Origin: Trebonia sp963737285
GTDB lineage: Bacteria; Actinomycetota; Actinomycetes; Streptosporangiales; Streptosporangiaceae
Reading direction: 5' to 3'
Assembly: GCA_963737285.1 (NCBI GenBank)
Contig: CAVTRT010000003.1
Span: 4,671,475-4,735,474, forward strand
DNA length: 64,000 bases
Part shown: positions 33,988 through 43,220 of the stretch, in pieces
Numbering within the stretch: the first letter of the stretch is position 1
Layout: every line of letters begins with the position of its first letter
Notes under the pieces: generated by a model
Seen by the model: the letters and a program-made list of their open reading frames with translations, nothing else
The model's database searches: none
What the model was told of the DNA's origin: nothing
Made by a program: the position numbers and the translations under genes

Positions 33988-34209
33988 CTAAACTTCCTCG
34001 TTCTCGCGGACAGAATGGAATTGGTCGATCTTCTCAGCTTGTTTGGCTTTCAAGAACTCGACGCGCTGGTGAATAATTTCACGGAGGGCTCGTCCGACTC
34101 CGATTGGATGAGGAGAGGATATGCCGTACCAGCGCTCGATAAAGTCCCAGTCCTCGTCATAGACGAATATGTGTCGGCGGGACTGAGGAAGGCGAGCTTT
34201 TTTGGACAT
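33988..34209 (-). CDS. Small basic protein, possible DNA-binding
   Basis: 73 residues: MSKKARLPQSRRHIFVYDED, WDFIERWYG, then GVGRALREIIHQRVEFLKAK. A strand followed by two helices, with basic N-terminus, is reminiscent of ribbon-helix-helix proteins, but the match is loose. It precedes the next gene by 2 nt. Function unknown. Confidence 0.5.
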   Translation of the reverse strand: MSKKARLPQSRRHIFVYDEDWDFIERWYGISSPHPIGVGRALREIIHQRVEFLKAKQAEKIDQFHSVRENEEV

Positions 34210-34216
34210 TTCTAAG

Positions 34217-34489
34217 TTAGTCTTTCTTCTGGACTGGATGACAAACCACTAGTTCGTTCTTGTTCAAGAGGCGGATCTGGAGGACAGCCAAGGTCGGGTC
34301 GGCTGCTTTGACCCGTGCTTGGTAGAGAGCCATTCGGGCTTTGGCAGAGTCGGGTGACCAGCAGAGGAGACCGATCGGCTCTGCTAAGGCATTGTAGAGG
34401 ATGGAAGTAAAGAGGCGTTGGGCTGGGGACACGGCAAGGTCAAGGAAGAGAGTCGAGGCGGTCGGCGACCATTGCAGGTTGCACATCAT
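34217..34489 (-). CDS. Hypothetical protein
   Basis: 90 residues from ATG 34489 (MMCNLQWSPTASTLFLDLAV), with SPAQRLFTSILYNALAEPIG and LLNKNELVVCHPVQKKD. Starts inside the end of the upstream gene. The region may contain an indel, because the 50-nt overlap is larger than usual here. No family recognised. Confidence 0.45.
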   Translation of the reverse strand: MMCNLQWSPTASTLFLDLAVSPAQRLFTSILYNALAEPIGLLCWSPDSAKARMALYQARVKAADPTLAVLQIRLLNKNELVVCHPVQKKD

Positions 34490-34808
34490 CCCACGAGGCT
34501 GTATTGTATATTGTTTTATCATAGAATGTAGAATATATGTCAGGTTCACTTAGATCAAAATAATCTGCTAGAAACATCATAGAAGATTTTAACCGGTCAG
34601 GTTCATTGCAAAACAAGGCTCCCTTAATAGAGTTAAGTAGGATTTCGTTGCTTTTATCTAAAATGAAAGCAACTCCAAGAGCGCAACCAACAGAGCCACA
34701 TACATTTTGATTGTAAGTTACTGCGAAGTTCCATCTGAAGTTGGGTTCTGGTGAAAGCGTATCAAGGGTACGAAGGGCATCAATCAGGCGAAGGCGGTTA
34801 CGGTTCAT
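34440..34808 (-). CDS. Hypothetical protein, AT-richer than neighbours
   Basis: 122 residues: MNRNRLRLIDALRTLDTLSP, FAVTYNQNVCGSVGCALGVA, LADYFDLSEPDIYSTFYDK. AAAGGAACAG precedes the start. The sequence resembles small phage proteins with a conserved C-G-S-x-G-C-A-L/x-G motif of unknown function. Base composition is clearly more AT-rich than the flanking genes, suggesting a different origin. Confidence 0.55.
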   Translation of the reverse strand: MNRNRLRLIDALRTLDTLSPEPNFRWNFAVTYNQNVCGSVGCALGVAFILDKSNEILLNSIKGALFCNEPDRLKSSMMFLADYFDLSEPDIYSTFYDKTIYNTASWDDVQPAMVADRLDSLP

Positions 34809-34830
34809 CTGGACTGTTCCTTTGGGAAGG

Positions 34831-35229
34831 TCAGATTCCTAGCTGGAGTGGATCGATTGCAGACCGCCGCGCGAGGATGCGCCGGCAAGCTTCAACCTCG
34901 ACGGTTGGGTCGTCTTCGGACTGAGATAGTTCGGCGGCAACGATCTCCCGTTCTTGCTGGAGGACGCTCTTTCGTGGCCGAGACGGCACAGGATCAAACT
35001 TGTATTGTTCGACGTATCGGCTGGCACGGTGCTGAAGGGAGGAAAGCTGTTCGGGCGACAAGATTTCGTCTTTTGACGAAAGCTGGGAGATCCAATCAGA
35101 CAGTCTCATCCTTGTAAGGTCGAGAAGGAGATTATTGAGGGCAGCGGCCTCGCCGTCTGATAAGGGGTGGCCGGCTGAAAAGGGGGCAGGGAGGTTGAAC
35201 TGGTAGAGGGAGACGATGCAGGTGGGCAT
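34831..35229 (-). CDS. Hypothetical protein with IDPLQLGI tail
   Basis: 132 residues: MPTCIVSLYQFNLPAPFSAG, a helical middle (LNNLLLDLTRMRLSDWISQL), acidic stretch (LSQSEDDPTVEVEACRR) and C-terminal SAIDPLQLGI. The leader ACCGGAGCCCTTCC before ATG 35229 is almost repeated before the gene at 42647. Motif copy 3 lies about 75 bp upstream. Function unknown. Confidence 0.6.
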   Translation of the reverse strand: MPTCIVSLYQFNLPAPFSAGHPLSDGEAAALNNLLLDLTRMRLSDWISQLSSKDEILSPEQLSSLQHRASRYVEQYKFDPVPSRPRKSVLQQEREIVAAELSQSEDDPTVEVEACRRILARRSAIDPLQLGI

Positions 35230-35301
35230 GGAAGGGCTCCGGTGGAATGGGAATTGTAATGGGAAGGGAAGTGTGGGTCAACCAAGAAAAGGGATGGGTA
35301 G

Positions 35302-35325
35302 GTTTGATGGTCAAATCGTGGGACA
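35302..35325 (+). promoter_or_regulatory. Repeated palindromic motif, copy 3
   Basis: Plus strand TTTGATGGTCAAATCG then TGGGACAATCCTTCCT. Lies in the short gap between the ORF ending at 35333 and the gene starting at 35229, both leftward. Shares the extended flank with copy 2. Could regulate the downstream leftward gene. Confidence 0.45.
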
Positions 35326-35332
35326 ATCCTTC

Positions 35333-35422
35333 CTAGTCGTCGTGCCGCCTCGGTTCCCCGTTCTCGTCGAGGCTGTTGATGGCTTTGATGATTTGCAGCA
35401 AGAGAGCAAGGAGGGTTATCAT
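35333..35422 (-). CDS. Very small protein
   Basis: 29 residues (MITLLALLLQIIKAINSLDE, then a charged end). ATG 35422 overlaps the stop of the upstream gene by ATGA. A Leu/Ile-rich amphipathic helix; may be a small membrane-associated peptide. Support is the coupling and the composition. Confidence 0.4.
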   Translation of the reverse strand: MITLLALLLQIIKAINSLDENGEPRRHDD

Positions 35423-35757
35423 ATCCCGAACTCCTCCGCGTCGATCGGTTTGCCGACGACAGCACTTAGAACTTGGTCGATCTGGAGAGGCGGTGGGGTC
35501 TGCCCGGAAGGAACTGTGTTGAATTTTTCCAAGACAAACGCCTCCGGGCTCAGGAGCCAATCCAGTATGGCCTCTTGCAGCCGTGCATGGTCTGGCAAGA
35601 CGAGGGTCTTCCAACTGGAATTGACCATGATCTGGAGTTCCCAGCGTCCACACGGTAGAGGGCGGATGCAGAGGCGGGGAAGGGCGACCCGTGGGGCGGT
35701 GAGCCAGCTTGGAAGGCCACTAGCAAGCCGGGGACGGTCGGGATGGAGGTAGTTCAT
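35419..35757 (-). CDS. Hypothetical protein with IDAEEFGI tail
   Basis: 112 residues: MNYLHPDRPRLASGLPSWLT, a central WELQIMVNSSWKTLVLPDHA that looks like a small beta domain, a helix (RLQEAILDWLLSPEAFVLEK) and the tail KPIDAEEFGI. One of the six proteins sharing this C-terminal signature. Function unknown. Confidence 0.6.
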   Translation of the reverse strand: MNYLHPDRPRLASGLPSWLTAPRVALPRLCIRPLPCGRWELQIMVNSSWKTLVLPDHARLQEAILDWLLSPEAFVLEKFNTVPSGQTPPPLQIDQVLSAVVGKPIDAEEFGI

Positions 35758-35869
35758 TTTTCAATGGACCTTCTCAAGAGTCGATTGTTCCACAGTGTGA
35801 TAGTAGCTAGAATTATTTAGGATGATGCAGATCACCTCGTTGATAGAAAGAAAGCATTGAAGCGGTCGC

Positions 35870-36029
35870 TTAGAGAGGGTGGGATGCAGCTAAGATGGCC
35901 GCGGTGACGTTTGAGATGATGTCGAGGGCTTCAAGGGGTTTGCATTCGTCGTAGAGGATGCGGAGGATTTTGTTGACAACGACAAGTGAGATGAGCTGAG
36001 TTGTCTTCGACTTGGATTGGGCTGGTCAT
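35870..36029 (-). CDS. Very small hypothetical protein (one frameshift)
   Basis: About 52 residues: MTSPIQVED, then after an indel near 36003 TQLISLVVVNKILRILYDEC and PLEALDIISNVTAAILAASH. Start ATG 36029 has a GGAAAGAAG leader. The shifted frame gives a coherent helical protein. Bases 35758-35869 hold no recognisable gene. Confidence 0.4.
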
Positions 36030-36047
36030 GATTGGGCTTCTTTCCTG

Positions 36048-37624
36048 TTAGCGGAAGTCTGTGAGATTCAAGTTCAGAAGAGTATGTCTCGTCCGAGTCT
36101 CAGCCACGTAGAGAAGGTTGTGCTCTTGTTGAAGCTGGATTGGATCTTTGAGAGCCCATTTGGAGGGGATTCTCCAAGGGTCGAGATGGACGACGAGGTC
36201 GAATTCGAGACCTTTGGCGCGATGAATCGACGAAAGGGTGACGACCCCGCTGGTTCGAGAGAAAAGGAGGTCAAGGGCGGTGCGGAGTTCGCCGGCGGTC
36301 TTTGGAGAAGAGCCTTCGACGACGGCAAAGAGGCCTTGGGCTTGATCGGAGATTCGTTCGGCTTTTGTTGGGTTGTCGTTTGCGAGGGCAAGCTTCCGGT
36401 GATGATCTTCCCACGCCAAGATCTGGGCGATGTGAGTAGTGATGGGCGTGGAGTCGTCGGGGGCGAGCTTTTTGGAAAGGGTCTGGAGACCCTTTCCAAT
36501 GTCTCGTCCGAGCATGATACAGCCGATGTTGCGGCGGAGCAGTTTGAAGGCGAGGGATAGGAGGGGCGCGTTGTTGCGGCACAAGATGGCCAAGGATGGA
36601 CCGCTCCCGACGAAGAAAGAGGAAGGGAGGTCGGAGAAGGCTGATTTGAGGTTATCGAAGGTCCAGAAAGGGAGATCGTCTTGACCGCGCCCGCCTTCGG
36701 CGGGCTGGTAGGTCTCGATGTTGCCGATGAAGCCGTCGAGGACTCCGTCCCAGGCAGTGTAGCCGGGGGCGTGTTGCTGTTGACGTTCGACGACGCGGCG
36801 CGGGCAGCGGAATGTGACGGTGAGGGCTTGGTCAAGCCAATTTGAAGAGAGGCGTCGCATGGTGTCCATCGAGGACGAATCTGCGCCCCGGAAGGCGTAG
36901 ATGGCCTGACGGGAATCGCCGACTGCAACGAGACGGCCGCCGGGGCGGAGCGTGAGAGAAAGCATTTGATGGTTTAAAGGGGAAAGGTCTTGAGATTCGT
37001 CAACGAAAACGGTAGGGAACTGGGGCCAGAAGCCACCGAGAATGACGGGACAATAGATCTGGTCGTCAAAGGAAATTTGGCCGAGCTTGGCTAGGCGGTT
37101 TGACTCGACGAGGACTGCGTGGGCTATGTCGTAGTGGAACTCGAATTCGTCTAGGCTTAGGTCGGTTAGGGAGAGACCAGTTTTCTTTGGAGTCGGCTAG
37201 AAGAGGCTGGCCTTCGTCTTGAGGGCTGATTCCGGCGAGTTGTGCGGCTTTGACGAGGCAGAGGATGTCTGCCCATTGTGGGCTGGTGAGGTCGATTTTG
37301 AAGTCTCTGGCGGTCTGGGTGACGAGTTTACCGAGTTTGCGGTCGTCGATTTTGATGGTGGAAGGCATATTAGGACGGCGGGACCAGGCGGCATGGCCGA
37401 GGCTATTGAGGGTTTTTGTGGTGAAGTTCGGAAGGAAGACGTGGCCTGATGTCATCGGCGATCTTCTTATTGAAAGCGAGAGCGAGTGCTGGGACACGGA
37501 TGCCGGGCGCGGCGAGCTGGAGAGTGGTTGTCTTGGCGGTGCCGGCGTAGGCTAAGATCATGAGGCTGGAAGGGCTGGTTCGGATTGATTGGACGATTGA
37601 GAGTTGTTCGGGTGTGGGCTGCAT
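36048..37624 (-). CDS. Superfamily 1 helicase, UvrD/Rep type (frameshifted)
   Basis: About 525 residues over three frames. Motif I: LMILAYAGTAKTTTLQLAA; Ia region: KTLNSLGHAAW; motif II: TVFVDESQDLSPLNHQ; motif III: AVGDSRQAIYAFRGAD; motif IV: LTVTFRCPRRVV; motif V: LSSIHRAKGLEFDLVVHL; motif VI: LLYVAETRTRHTLL. All in the expected order. Shifts near 37440 and 37170. Start ATG 37624 follows an AAGGAACCC leader. It unwinds DNA during replication or recombination. Shorter than cellular UvrD, as usual for phage forms. Confidence 0.82.
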
Positions 37625-37638
37625 CGGGGAGGGTTCCT

Positions 37639-37794
37639 TTATTTGGAGAGGAGTATAATGAATGCTAGGATTCCGATTATTGGAAAACTTATCCAGATTG
37701 GGCACAGACCTAAAAATGAAATTATTGGGCAAAATCCTAATTTATATCTGGCGTAAAGATATTCTGTTTTGAAATATGAGACTATTTTTGACAT
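37639..37794 (-). CDS. Small membrane protein
   Basis: 51 residues: MSKIVSYFKTEYLYARYKLG, then two hydrophobic segments (FCPIISFLGLCPIWISFP and IIGILAFIILLS). AT-rich. Its ATG lies inside the end of the PEP-CTERM membrane protein gene, so the two are probably coupled. No family recognised. Confidence 0.5.
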   Translation of the reverse strand: MSKIVSYFKTEYLYARYKLGFCPIISFLGLCPIWISFPIIGILAFIILLSK

Positions 37795-38160
37795 TTCAGG
37801 TGTCTCCATATAGTAAAGAGGGTGAGGGCTGTCAGAAAGATCCAAAGGCTTGACGGTTCGGGGACAGCGTTGAGGCTGGTCTGGCATGGACCGGCTAAGC
37901 AAAGGGCGTTTCCGATTATCACGGGTGGTCCAGGGCGTGCTGCTGTGATGGATGGCCACCATGAGTAGATGACTGGTGGGATCACGAAGGCGGGCGTTGC
38001 GATGCAAGTCCAGACCCAAGCGCCTCGACGGTGCGAGTGGAGACGAGACGAAGCAGAGTGCAGAATAGGATAGCGGTGATGAGAACCCGATTAGCATGGT
38101 GGCGACGAACTCGAAGATGTTCCAAAACATGGCGTGGTCTCCAAAGCCAGAAGAGTTCAT
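37782..38160 (-). CDS. Membrane protein with canonical PEP-CTERM signal (one frameshift)
   Basis: About 125 residues. MNSSGFGDHAMFWNIFEFVA starts the protein; a G-run shift near 38085 leads to VLITAILFCTLLRLHSHRRG, then AWVWTCIATPAFVIPPVIYS. After a polar loop (GNALCLAGPCQTSLN) the C-terminus is AVPEPSSLWIFLTALTLFTI with a basic end (WRHLKCQK): motif VPEPSS, membrane helix, basic residues, that is, a standard PEP-CTERM signal. Exosortases of Gram-negative hosts process such signals. With two or three further membrane helices this is an unusual carrier. Confidence 0.7.
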
Positions 38161-38292
38161 TTTTTTCTCCTGTTTTGCCGTAATGTGTTTCTTAAGTGTT
38201 CAAGCTTCTTTTTCTACCATGTTGATCGATTCAGCTCCTTCTCGCTGTAAGGGCAACGCCCCATGCCTCCTGGTAGAGCTGCATCCGCAGCC

Positions 38293-38731
38293 TCATCGCA
38301 TTGTGGATATTGGCACGGCAATTTTCGGACGCCGCACGGGCAGATACAGCTGGCGGTCCGGCGCGATGGCGGGCGCGCGGTCATTCGGCTCCTTTGCTTG
38401 TTCTGCCGCAATGGCGCGGTCGAAGGCGGCTATAACCTTAGCATGCGTGCGTTCGGGCGCATCGTTCCAGGACACAATTTCATGCCCGTTGCCGATCGCA
38501 CATTTTAGCGCCTTCAGCGCGGACCTTGCAGGCATCGCGCTCATAAGCGATATCGATTCCCAGGTATCCGGTACCTTCAATTCGTTGGCCGCCAGTGCCG
38601 ATCCTAGCCTCGCTAAGAGGGGCAACCATTATGGCGTCCAAGGCGCACCAACATCCGGGCTTCCGTCCCTTTACCCATCTCTCGGCGTATTGATCAGCGC
38701 TCGCGCGACAATCAGGATTTCAGGCTTTCAC
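38293..38731 (-). CDS. Hypothetical protein, GC-rich segment (frameshifted)
   Basis: A coherent reading runs DQYAERWVKGRKPGCWCALD, then IEGTGYLGIDIAYERDACKV, and after a shift near 38500 HEIVSWNDAPERTHAKVIAA, FDRAIAAEQAKEPNDRA to a stop at 38293. GC-rich compared with the flanking AT-rich genes. The GTG at 38731 overlaps the stop of the deaminase gene. Similar fragments are seen in phage proteins of unknown function. A further tiny ORF lies at 38214-38290 with no clear support. Confidence 0.35.
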
Positions 38732-39122
38732 TGCACGGCTCCTTTTCGGAAATATCGGCCCGCAGCGCGCATGGCTGCTTTCCTCGAATAACGTCCACCG
38801 TAAGGTTTTGTAGTTGGTTCATCTAGCCATTCAAATTTTATTTGACATATTGGCATGCCGCTTGTTAAATGGATTATTTCTGATCCATGCATAGTAGCTT
38901 CCAATGTTAAACTTTCTCCCTTGAAATCCTGGATCTACATGAGTACTTCTGGAATACAAGACCGCATCTTGCCCATGTACTTTTATCTTGAATAGTAGCA
39001 CAAATATCCCATGGAAGTTCAATAGATTCGATTGTTGAAAGAAGATTAAAGGAGCCTGGAATAATTTCTATATCTTGAGCTACACGTAAATCATATGAAC
39101 ATGGGCCAAGTCCATATGTCAT
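38728..39122 (-). CDS. dCTP deaminase/dUTPase-like protein (frameshifted)
   Basis: About 130 residues. TYGLGPCSYDLRVAQDIEII, then LPWDICATIQDKSTWARCGL (the DKSTWAR motif of dCTP deaminases), THVDPGFQG, LTLEATMHGSEIIHLTSG and MPICQIKFEWLDEPTTKPYG: the conserved blocks of the dCTP deaminase/dUTPase superfamily in order. Two indels (near 38950 and 38910) are needed. Makes dUMP precursor or removes dUTP, which fits a phage that also encodes a uracil-DNA glycosylase. The true start may lie upstream of 39122. Confidence 0.7.
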
Positions 39123-39206
39123 ACCATTCTATGATAGGTGCGTTCTTCTATAGGTGATACTGGACTTATGTATTTTATTGATTGATAGGATAAAACGCCT
39201 GATGGC

Positions 39207-39695
39207 CTAAAGAAAAGTAAAACGGCTCTTCCTACGCCACTGTAACAATGCGTTTTTGTTGAGATTCATGGTTTTCGATCCCTCACTCCCGGTTGAAAGG
39301 GAGACGAGGGGGCTCCCGTCGGGTGCGAAGGTGAGTGAGCTGGTGTGATTAGGGGATGTTGCGAGAATTTCGAGGACTTGGATGTTAGAAAGATAGGACG
39401 GGTTAGAAAGAGCTTTTGTGTTGGTTGAGGCTGGGATGAAGCCGAGCATCCAAAGATGATCTGGTTCCTCTAGGTCTTCTGGGCTGATGCCGTAGCCGAG
39501 GAGGTCGACTTTTTCAGACTCGGTCCAGGCTATTTTGTTGGAGGAAGCCAACAAAATCTCGATGGCGTTGGAGTCGTAGGGGTTGTCGGGTGTTGGAGAG
39601 AGGATGAGAGGGGTTCCGACGGGGAGTTTTGTTAAGAGGAGCTTGGCTGGGGGATGGAAGTGAGTACCGACGATTGGGGTTAGGAAGGTGGGCAT
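39207..39695 (-). CDS. HIRAN-domain-like protein
   Basis: 162 residues. IVGTHFHPPAKLLLTKLPVG, TPLILSPTPDNPYDSNAIEI and LLGYGISPEDLEE follow the HIRAN domain pattern (short beta barrel recognising DNA ends or stalled forks, with the hallmark N-P-x-D-x-N-A). The C-terminal 70 residues are specific to this phage. GGAAACC precedes ATG 39695. Found among replication and repair genes, which suits a role at damaged or branched DNA. Confidence 0.68.
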   Translation of the reverse strand: MPTFLTPIVGTHFHPPAKLLLTKLPVGTPLILSPTPDNPYDSNAIEILLASSNKIAWTESEKVDLLGYGISPEDLEEPDHLWMLGFIPASTNTKALSNPSYLSNIQVLEILATSPNHTSSLTFAPDGSPLVSLSTGSEGSKTMNLNKNALLQWRRKSRFTFL

Positions 39696-39714
39696 CGAGG
39701 TTTCCTTTGCTGGA

Positions 39715-40460
<746 letters not shown>

Positions 40461-40599
40461 TAAGTTGGTTCCTTGTGTTGTTGGTAGTCGGGGCAATTGC
40501 CCTGGCTCACTTTTTAAGAAGGCTGGTAGGTGATGGATTTGTGGGTACTGGTGAGTCATGGCTGATATTCCTTTTTCAAGGGTAGGTTAGTCGGCTTGG

Positions 40600-41007
40600 C
40601 TAGATGCCGAAATCGTCGGGATTGATAGGAGGAGCCCAGGTGGCCAAGGTTTGGACTGTCCGGGGGTCGAGGCGGCGCTTTTTGGCCTTTTTGGTTTGCT
40701 GGATTGTCGTCTTAGAAGACTGACATATGTTGTTGGAATGACGGAGGCCAAGGTTGCAGAAGGGGCAACCGTCTACGGTCTCGGAGTGGTTGATGGTGTG
40801 GTGAAGCTGCTGGGAGGTGGGGAAGCCCGCGGAGCCAATTTTGATGGAGCCGCGGGCTTGGGCGAAGAGAAGACGGCGGAGGGACTCGAGAATGTCGGAG
40901 GGGCGGCCGTCGAGCGGTAGGACGCGGCGGGCTCCGTTTGGGCCGGGCAGCTCGGCTTGTAGGGTGCCGGCTGGGGAGAGGGTTAGGATTAGCTGGGGTT
41001 GGGGCAT
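40600..41007 (-). CDS. Hypothetical protein with INPDDFGI tail
   Basis: 135 residues: MPQPQLILTLSPAGTLQAEL, GARRVLPLDGRPSDILESLR, a Cys pair (DGCPFCNLGLRHS), a basic stretch (TKKAKKRRLDPRT) and the tail APPINPDDFGI. The first half looks like a small beta domain. One of the six proteins with the shared C-terminal signature. Function unknown. Confidence 0.6.
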   Translation of the reverse strand: MPQPQLILTLSPAGTLQAELPGPNGARRVLPLDGRPSDILESLRRLLFAQARGSIKIGSAGFPTSQQLHHTINHSETVDGCPFCNLGLRHSNNICQSSKTTIQQTKKAKKRRLDPRTVQTLATWAPPINPDDFGI

Positions 41008-41063
41008 AATGCTATCTCTTCAGCTGGGCGCGCAGTGGATCGTCGCTGTAGGTGTGAATGTGA

Positions 41064-41378
41064 TTACAATATTTGCATTTTCGTACCACAGTTGATTAGG
41101 AATCTCTTGCAATCAAAACGTGGGTTTTCCTCTTGGAAATCCTTTGCTAGCTTGGCAAGTGATATGTCTAGGACTTCTAAGACTGTTGAGCCGACTGGTT
41201 TGACTCGTTGACGTTGTGCATTTATGGTTTGAGCGTGCCAGTTGTAGTGAGCGTTTGCTGAAGAGTGCCATTGACTTCCTCCTGGGTGGTTCAATTGGGG
41301 ATTGTAGGGGATGGGACGAAGGTTGTCAATATGATTTTTTGGATGGTCGGGCATGCGTTGGGTGCATATCACACGCAA
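41064..41378 (-). CDS. Hypothetical protein, only the C-terminus convincing
   Basis: The last 45 residues (VLEVLDISLAKLAKDFQEEN, PRFDCKRFLINCG) follow a pattern common at the C-terminus of small phage proteins (...NPRFD...F...CG). The N-terminal half of this frame is low-quality (many His/Asn/Gln) and may belong to another frame, so the start is unresolved. Confidence 0.35.
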   Translation of the reverse strand: MRVICTQRMPDHPKNHIDNLRPIPYNPQLNHPGGSQWHSSANAHYNWHAQTINAQRQRVKPVGSTVLEVLDISLAKLAKDFQEENPRFDCKRFLINCGTKMQIL

Positions 41379-41394
41379 AGGATGTTGAATGCTG

Positions 41395-42048
41395 TCAGAT
41401 TCCAGTCTCTATTACATCAATGTTTTGTTTCACGTGGTCTGCCCAATCAAACCAGTGTAAGGTGGTGGTTTGATTTGGCGTGGTGGTTTGATTTGGCGTG
41501 GTGGAGTCCCAGATGAACCATGCAAAGCAAGTGTTTGATGGGGCTTCCGGTCCGGTCCAGCCGTGACGGTGCATCATTGGAAGCCGACGGGAACTGACAT
41601 GGACGCGAACGGGCGGGTTGGAACGAAATAGAGGGAGACGGCTGGTGGATTCTAGAAAGTTGGTTCGTAGAAGGAAAGCGGAATAGGGAACTTCGTCTAT
41701 GGCTTTTCTAATGAATTGTTCGGCGAGGCGGTATGGTGGGTTCGTGATGATTAGTCCAAAAGGCTTTGCTTCAAAAGGTCCAAAAGGATTTGCTCCAAAA
41801 GGTGATGTTCTGAGATAGTCGAGGCCAGAACAGACGTTGGGATTACCGTAGTCGGCTATGTCTGAAGAGAAGACAGTTAGGTTGTGGGATTCTAGGATTT
41901 TGGAAATTGCGCCGTTACCAGCTGCCGGTTCCCAGACCAGGCCTGATGGGATGGTTTCGATAGCGAGAAGAGAAAGGGTTGCGCAGGCTGGTGTGAAGTA
42001 GGCGTCTAGGCCGCGGTCTGGAAGGGAATGACTGGATTGGATTAGCAT
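41395..42048 (-). CDS. SAM-dependent DNA methyltransferase-like protein with IDVIETGI tail
   Basis: 217 residues. LDAYFTPACATLSLLAIETI, VWEPAAGNGAISKILES (SAM loop), VFSSDIADYG, then LIITNPPYRLAEQFIRKAI (catalytic NPPY of N6-adenine methylases), RTNFLESTSRLPLF and a C-terminal insertion of repeated PNQTTT. The last residues QNIDVIETGI are a variant of the shared tail. Probably modifies phage DNA. Two small repeat blocks (PFGANPFGPFEAKPFG; PNQTTT) reflect DNA repeats at 41765 and 41475. Confidence 0.75.
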   Translation of the reverse strand: MLIQSSHSLPDRGLDAYFTPACATLSLLAIETIPSGLVWEPAAGNGAISKILESHNLTVFSSDIADYGNPNVCSGLDYLRTSPFGANPFGPFEAKPFGLIITNPPYRLAEQFIRKAIDEVPYSAFLLRTNFLESTSRLPLFRSNPPVRVHVSSRRLPMMHRHGWTGPEAPSNTCFAWFIWDSTTPNQTTTPNQTTTLHWFDWADHVKQNIDVIETGI

Positions 42049-42647
42049 TGGTTGGATTCCTTGTCTTGGTTGGATTGTCTTGCTTGTCTTGGTTGTCTTG
42101 GTCGTGGAGAAGCTGTTTGGCGAAGTCGTCGTCTTCCGCGTCGAAACGGGCGACGGCTTCGGAGACGGACTCGGGGGCGTCTGGATCGTCCGAGGGCTCG
42201 AAGGAAGAGCCCTCGGCGATGGCGGCTAAGATGTGGTCTGGAAGGTTGCGGAATTGGGAATGGGTTGGCGAGGGCTTGGGGTTTTGGTGGCGTGAAGCCG
42301 TAGAGGTTGGTTGTTTGGTATGGAAAATCGTTGGTAGGTCTGGGCTGGATCCCGGCCGCGCGGCGGGACGCGGCTTGCTGGTTGGCGACGCGGGAATTGC
42401 GGCGATGATTGCGGGCGAAATGGTAGTGCTCAAGAGCGATTGTTGATGGAGAGGCAGACGGGCGGGACAACAGGCTTCGGGTGGATGCCATTGCTTCGAG
42501 GTATTGGAAGGCGGCGGCTGGGGTTGTTTTGGATTGGGAAATGTCGTCTGCCAGAGTTCGGATGGAGTCTAAGATTGTTTCGAGGGCGGACTTGTAGTCG
42601 TTTGCGGCGTTTATAAGGGCGATCATGCGGGACTGGGTTATTGGCAT
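42042..42647 (-). CDS. Hypothetical first gene of the leftward unit (one frameshift)
   Basis: About 200 residues. MPITQSRMIALINAANDYKS, a helical bundle (LETILDSIRTLADDISQSKT) and RSLLSRPSASPSTIALEHYH, then after a shift near 42345 SSPDLPTIFHTKQPTSTASR, PDHILAAIAEGSSFEPSDDP and an acidic end rich in Asp/Gln/Asn repeats. Leader CCGGAGCCCCTCC before ATG 42647 resembles that of 35229. Possibly a regulatory or DNA-binding protein given its first position. No family recognised. Confidence 0.45.
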   Translation of the reverse strand: MPITQSRMIALINAANDYKSALETILDSIRTLADDISQSKTTPAAAFQYLEAMASTRSLLSRPSASPSTIALEHYHFARNHRRNSRVANQQAASRRAAGIQPRPTNDFPYQTTNLYGFTPPKPQALANPFPIPQPSRPHLSRHRRGLFLRALGRSRRPRVRLRSRRPFRRGRRRLRQTASPRPRQPRQARQSNQDKESNQC

Positions 42648-43010
42648 TGGAGGGGCTCCGGTGGGTGCGGGGGGGGATGCGGGTGCGGGTGGTGCGGGCG
42701 GTAGGGGATGTGTTGGGGGATAATAAAGTGGGTTATATGGGGGGTCAACAACACCCGTCAATATGAAGGGGTACCCTTGTGGGGTGTGGGACGACGGGTG
42801 CTCTTTTTCTGAGTCTTTTTTAAAAAAAAAAATTTTAGAAAAAAGCAAGAGAAATTGCGAAAGGAGCAACGGCGGAGAGGTGGGGTCTGGTGTTGACGGG
42901 TGTTGTTGACTACCAATATCGCTCATAATGTTGATTTGAATTACCGTTTGATGGGACGAAATAAGAAATTTGACCCAGCCAAGACTACCAATCTACCGAG
43001 TTTGGATGAG

Positions 43011-43049
43011 AAAATCGCAACGGACTGAAGGGGAAATCGCAACGGACTG
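43011..43049 (+). repeat. Direct repeat AAATCGCAACGGACTG
   Basis: The 16-mer AAATCGCAACGGACTG occurs twice, 22 bp apart start to start. It lies just upstream of motif copy 4 within the control region and may be an iteron-like protein-binding pair. Confidence 0.6.
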
Positions 43050-43054
43050 GGTCG

Positions 43055-43079
43055 ACTTTGACGGTCAAAAGGTGGGACG
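43055..43079 (+). promoter_or_regulatory. Repeated palindromic motif, copy 4
   Basis: Plus strand TTTGACGGTCAAAAGG then TGGGACG. The perfect core TTTGAC-G-GTCAAA sits between the divergent units, a typical operator position. See copies at 3007, 23083 and 35302. Confidence 0.5.
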
Positions 43080-43089
43080 ATGGGGGATT

Positions 43090-43116
43090 TTTAATACATG
43101 GTGGTGATGTATTAAA
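43090..43116 (+). promoter_or_regulatory. Ten-bp palindrome
   Basis: TTTAATACAT-7-ATGTATTAAA with perfect arms, 10 bp beyond motif copy 4. The AT-rich arms and location between divergent units suggest a repressor operator rather than a terminator. Confidence 0.5.
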
Positions 43117-43191
43117 GAACAAACAGGGACATTAAAGAAAGCCTTGATGGGGTGCGCCCGCGAAAAAGTTGGAAATAGGTGAAAAAAGTTC

Positions 43192-43220
43192 TTGACCTTC
43201 CCGCTGCGCCGATCTATATT
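43192..43220 (+). promoter_or_regulatory. Sigma70-like promoter for the gene at 43238
   Basis: TTGACC at 43192-43197, 17-bp spacer, TATATT at 43215-43220, then GAAAGG and ATG at 43238. The match to the consensus (4-5 of 6 at each box, ideal spacing) and the position make an early host-polymerase promoter likely. Confidence 0.65.

Noticed and set aside
38096..38791. A 231-codon plus-strand ORF
   Set aside because: It lies opposite leftward genes (PEP-CTERM membrane protein, hypothetical GC-rich gene), has no leader, and runs against the direction of the surrounding unit.
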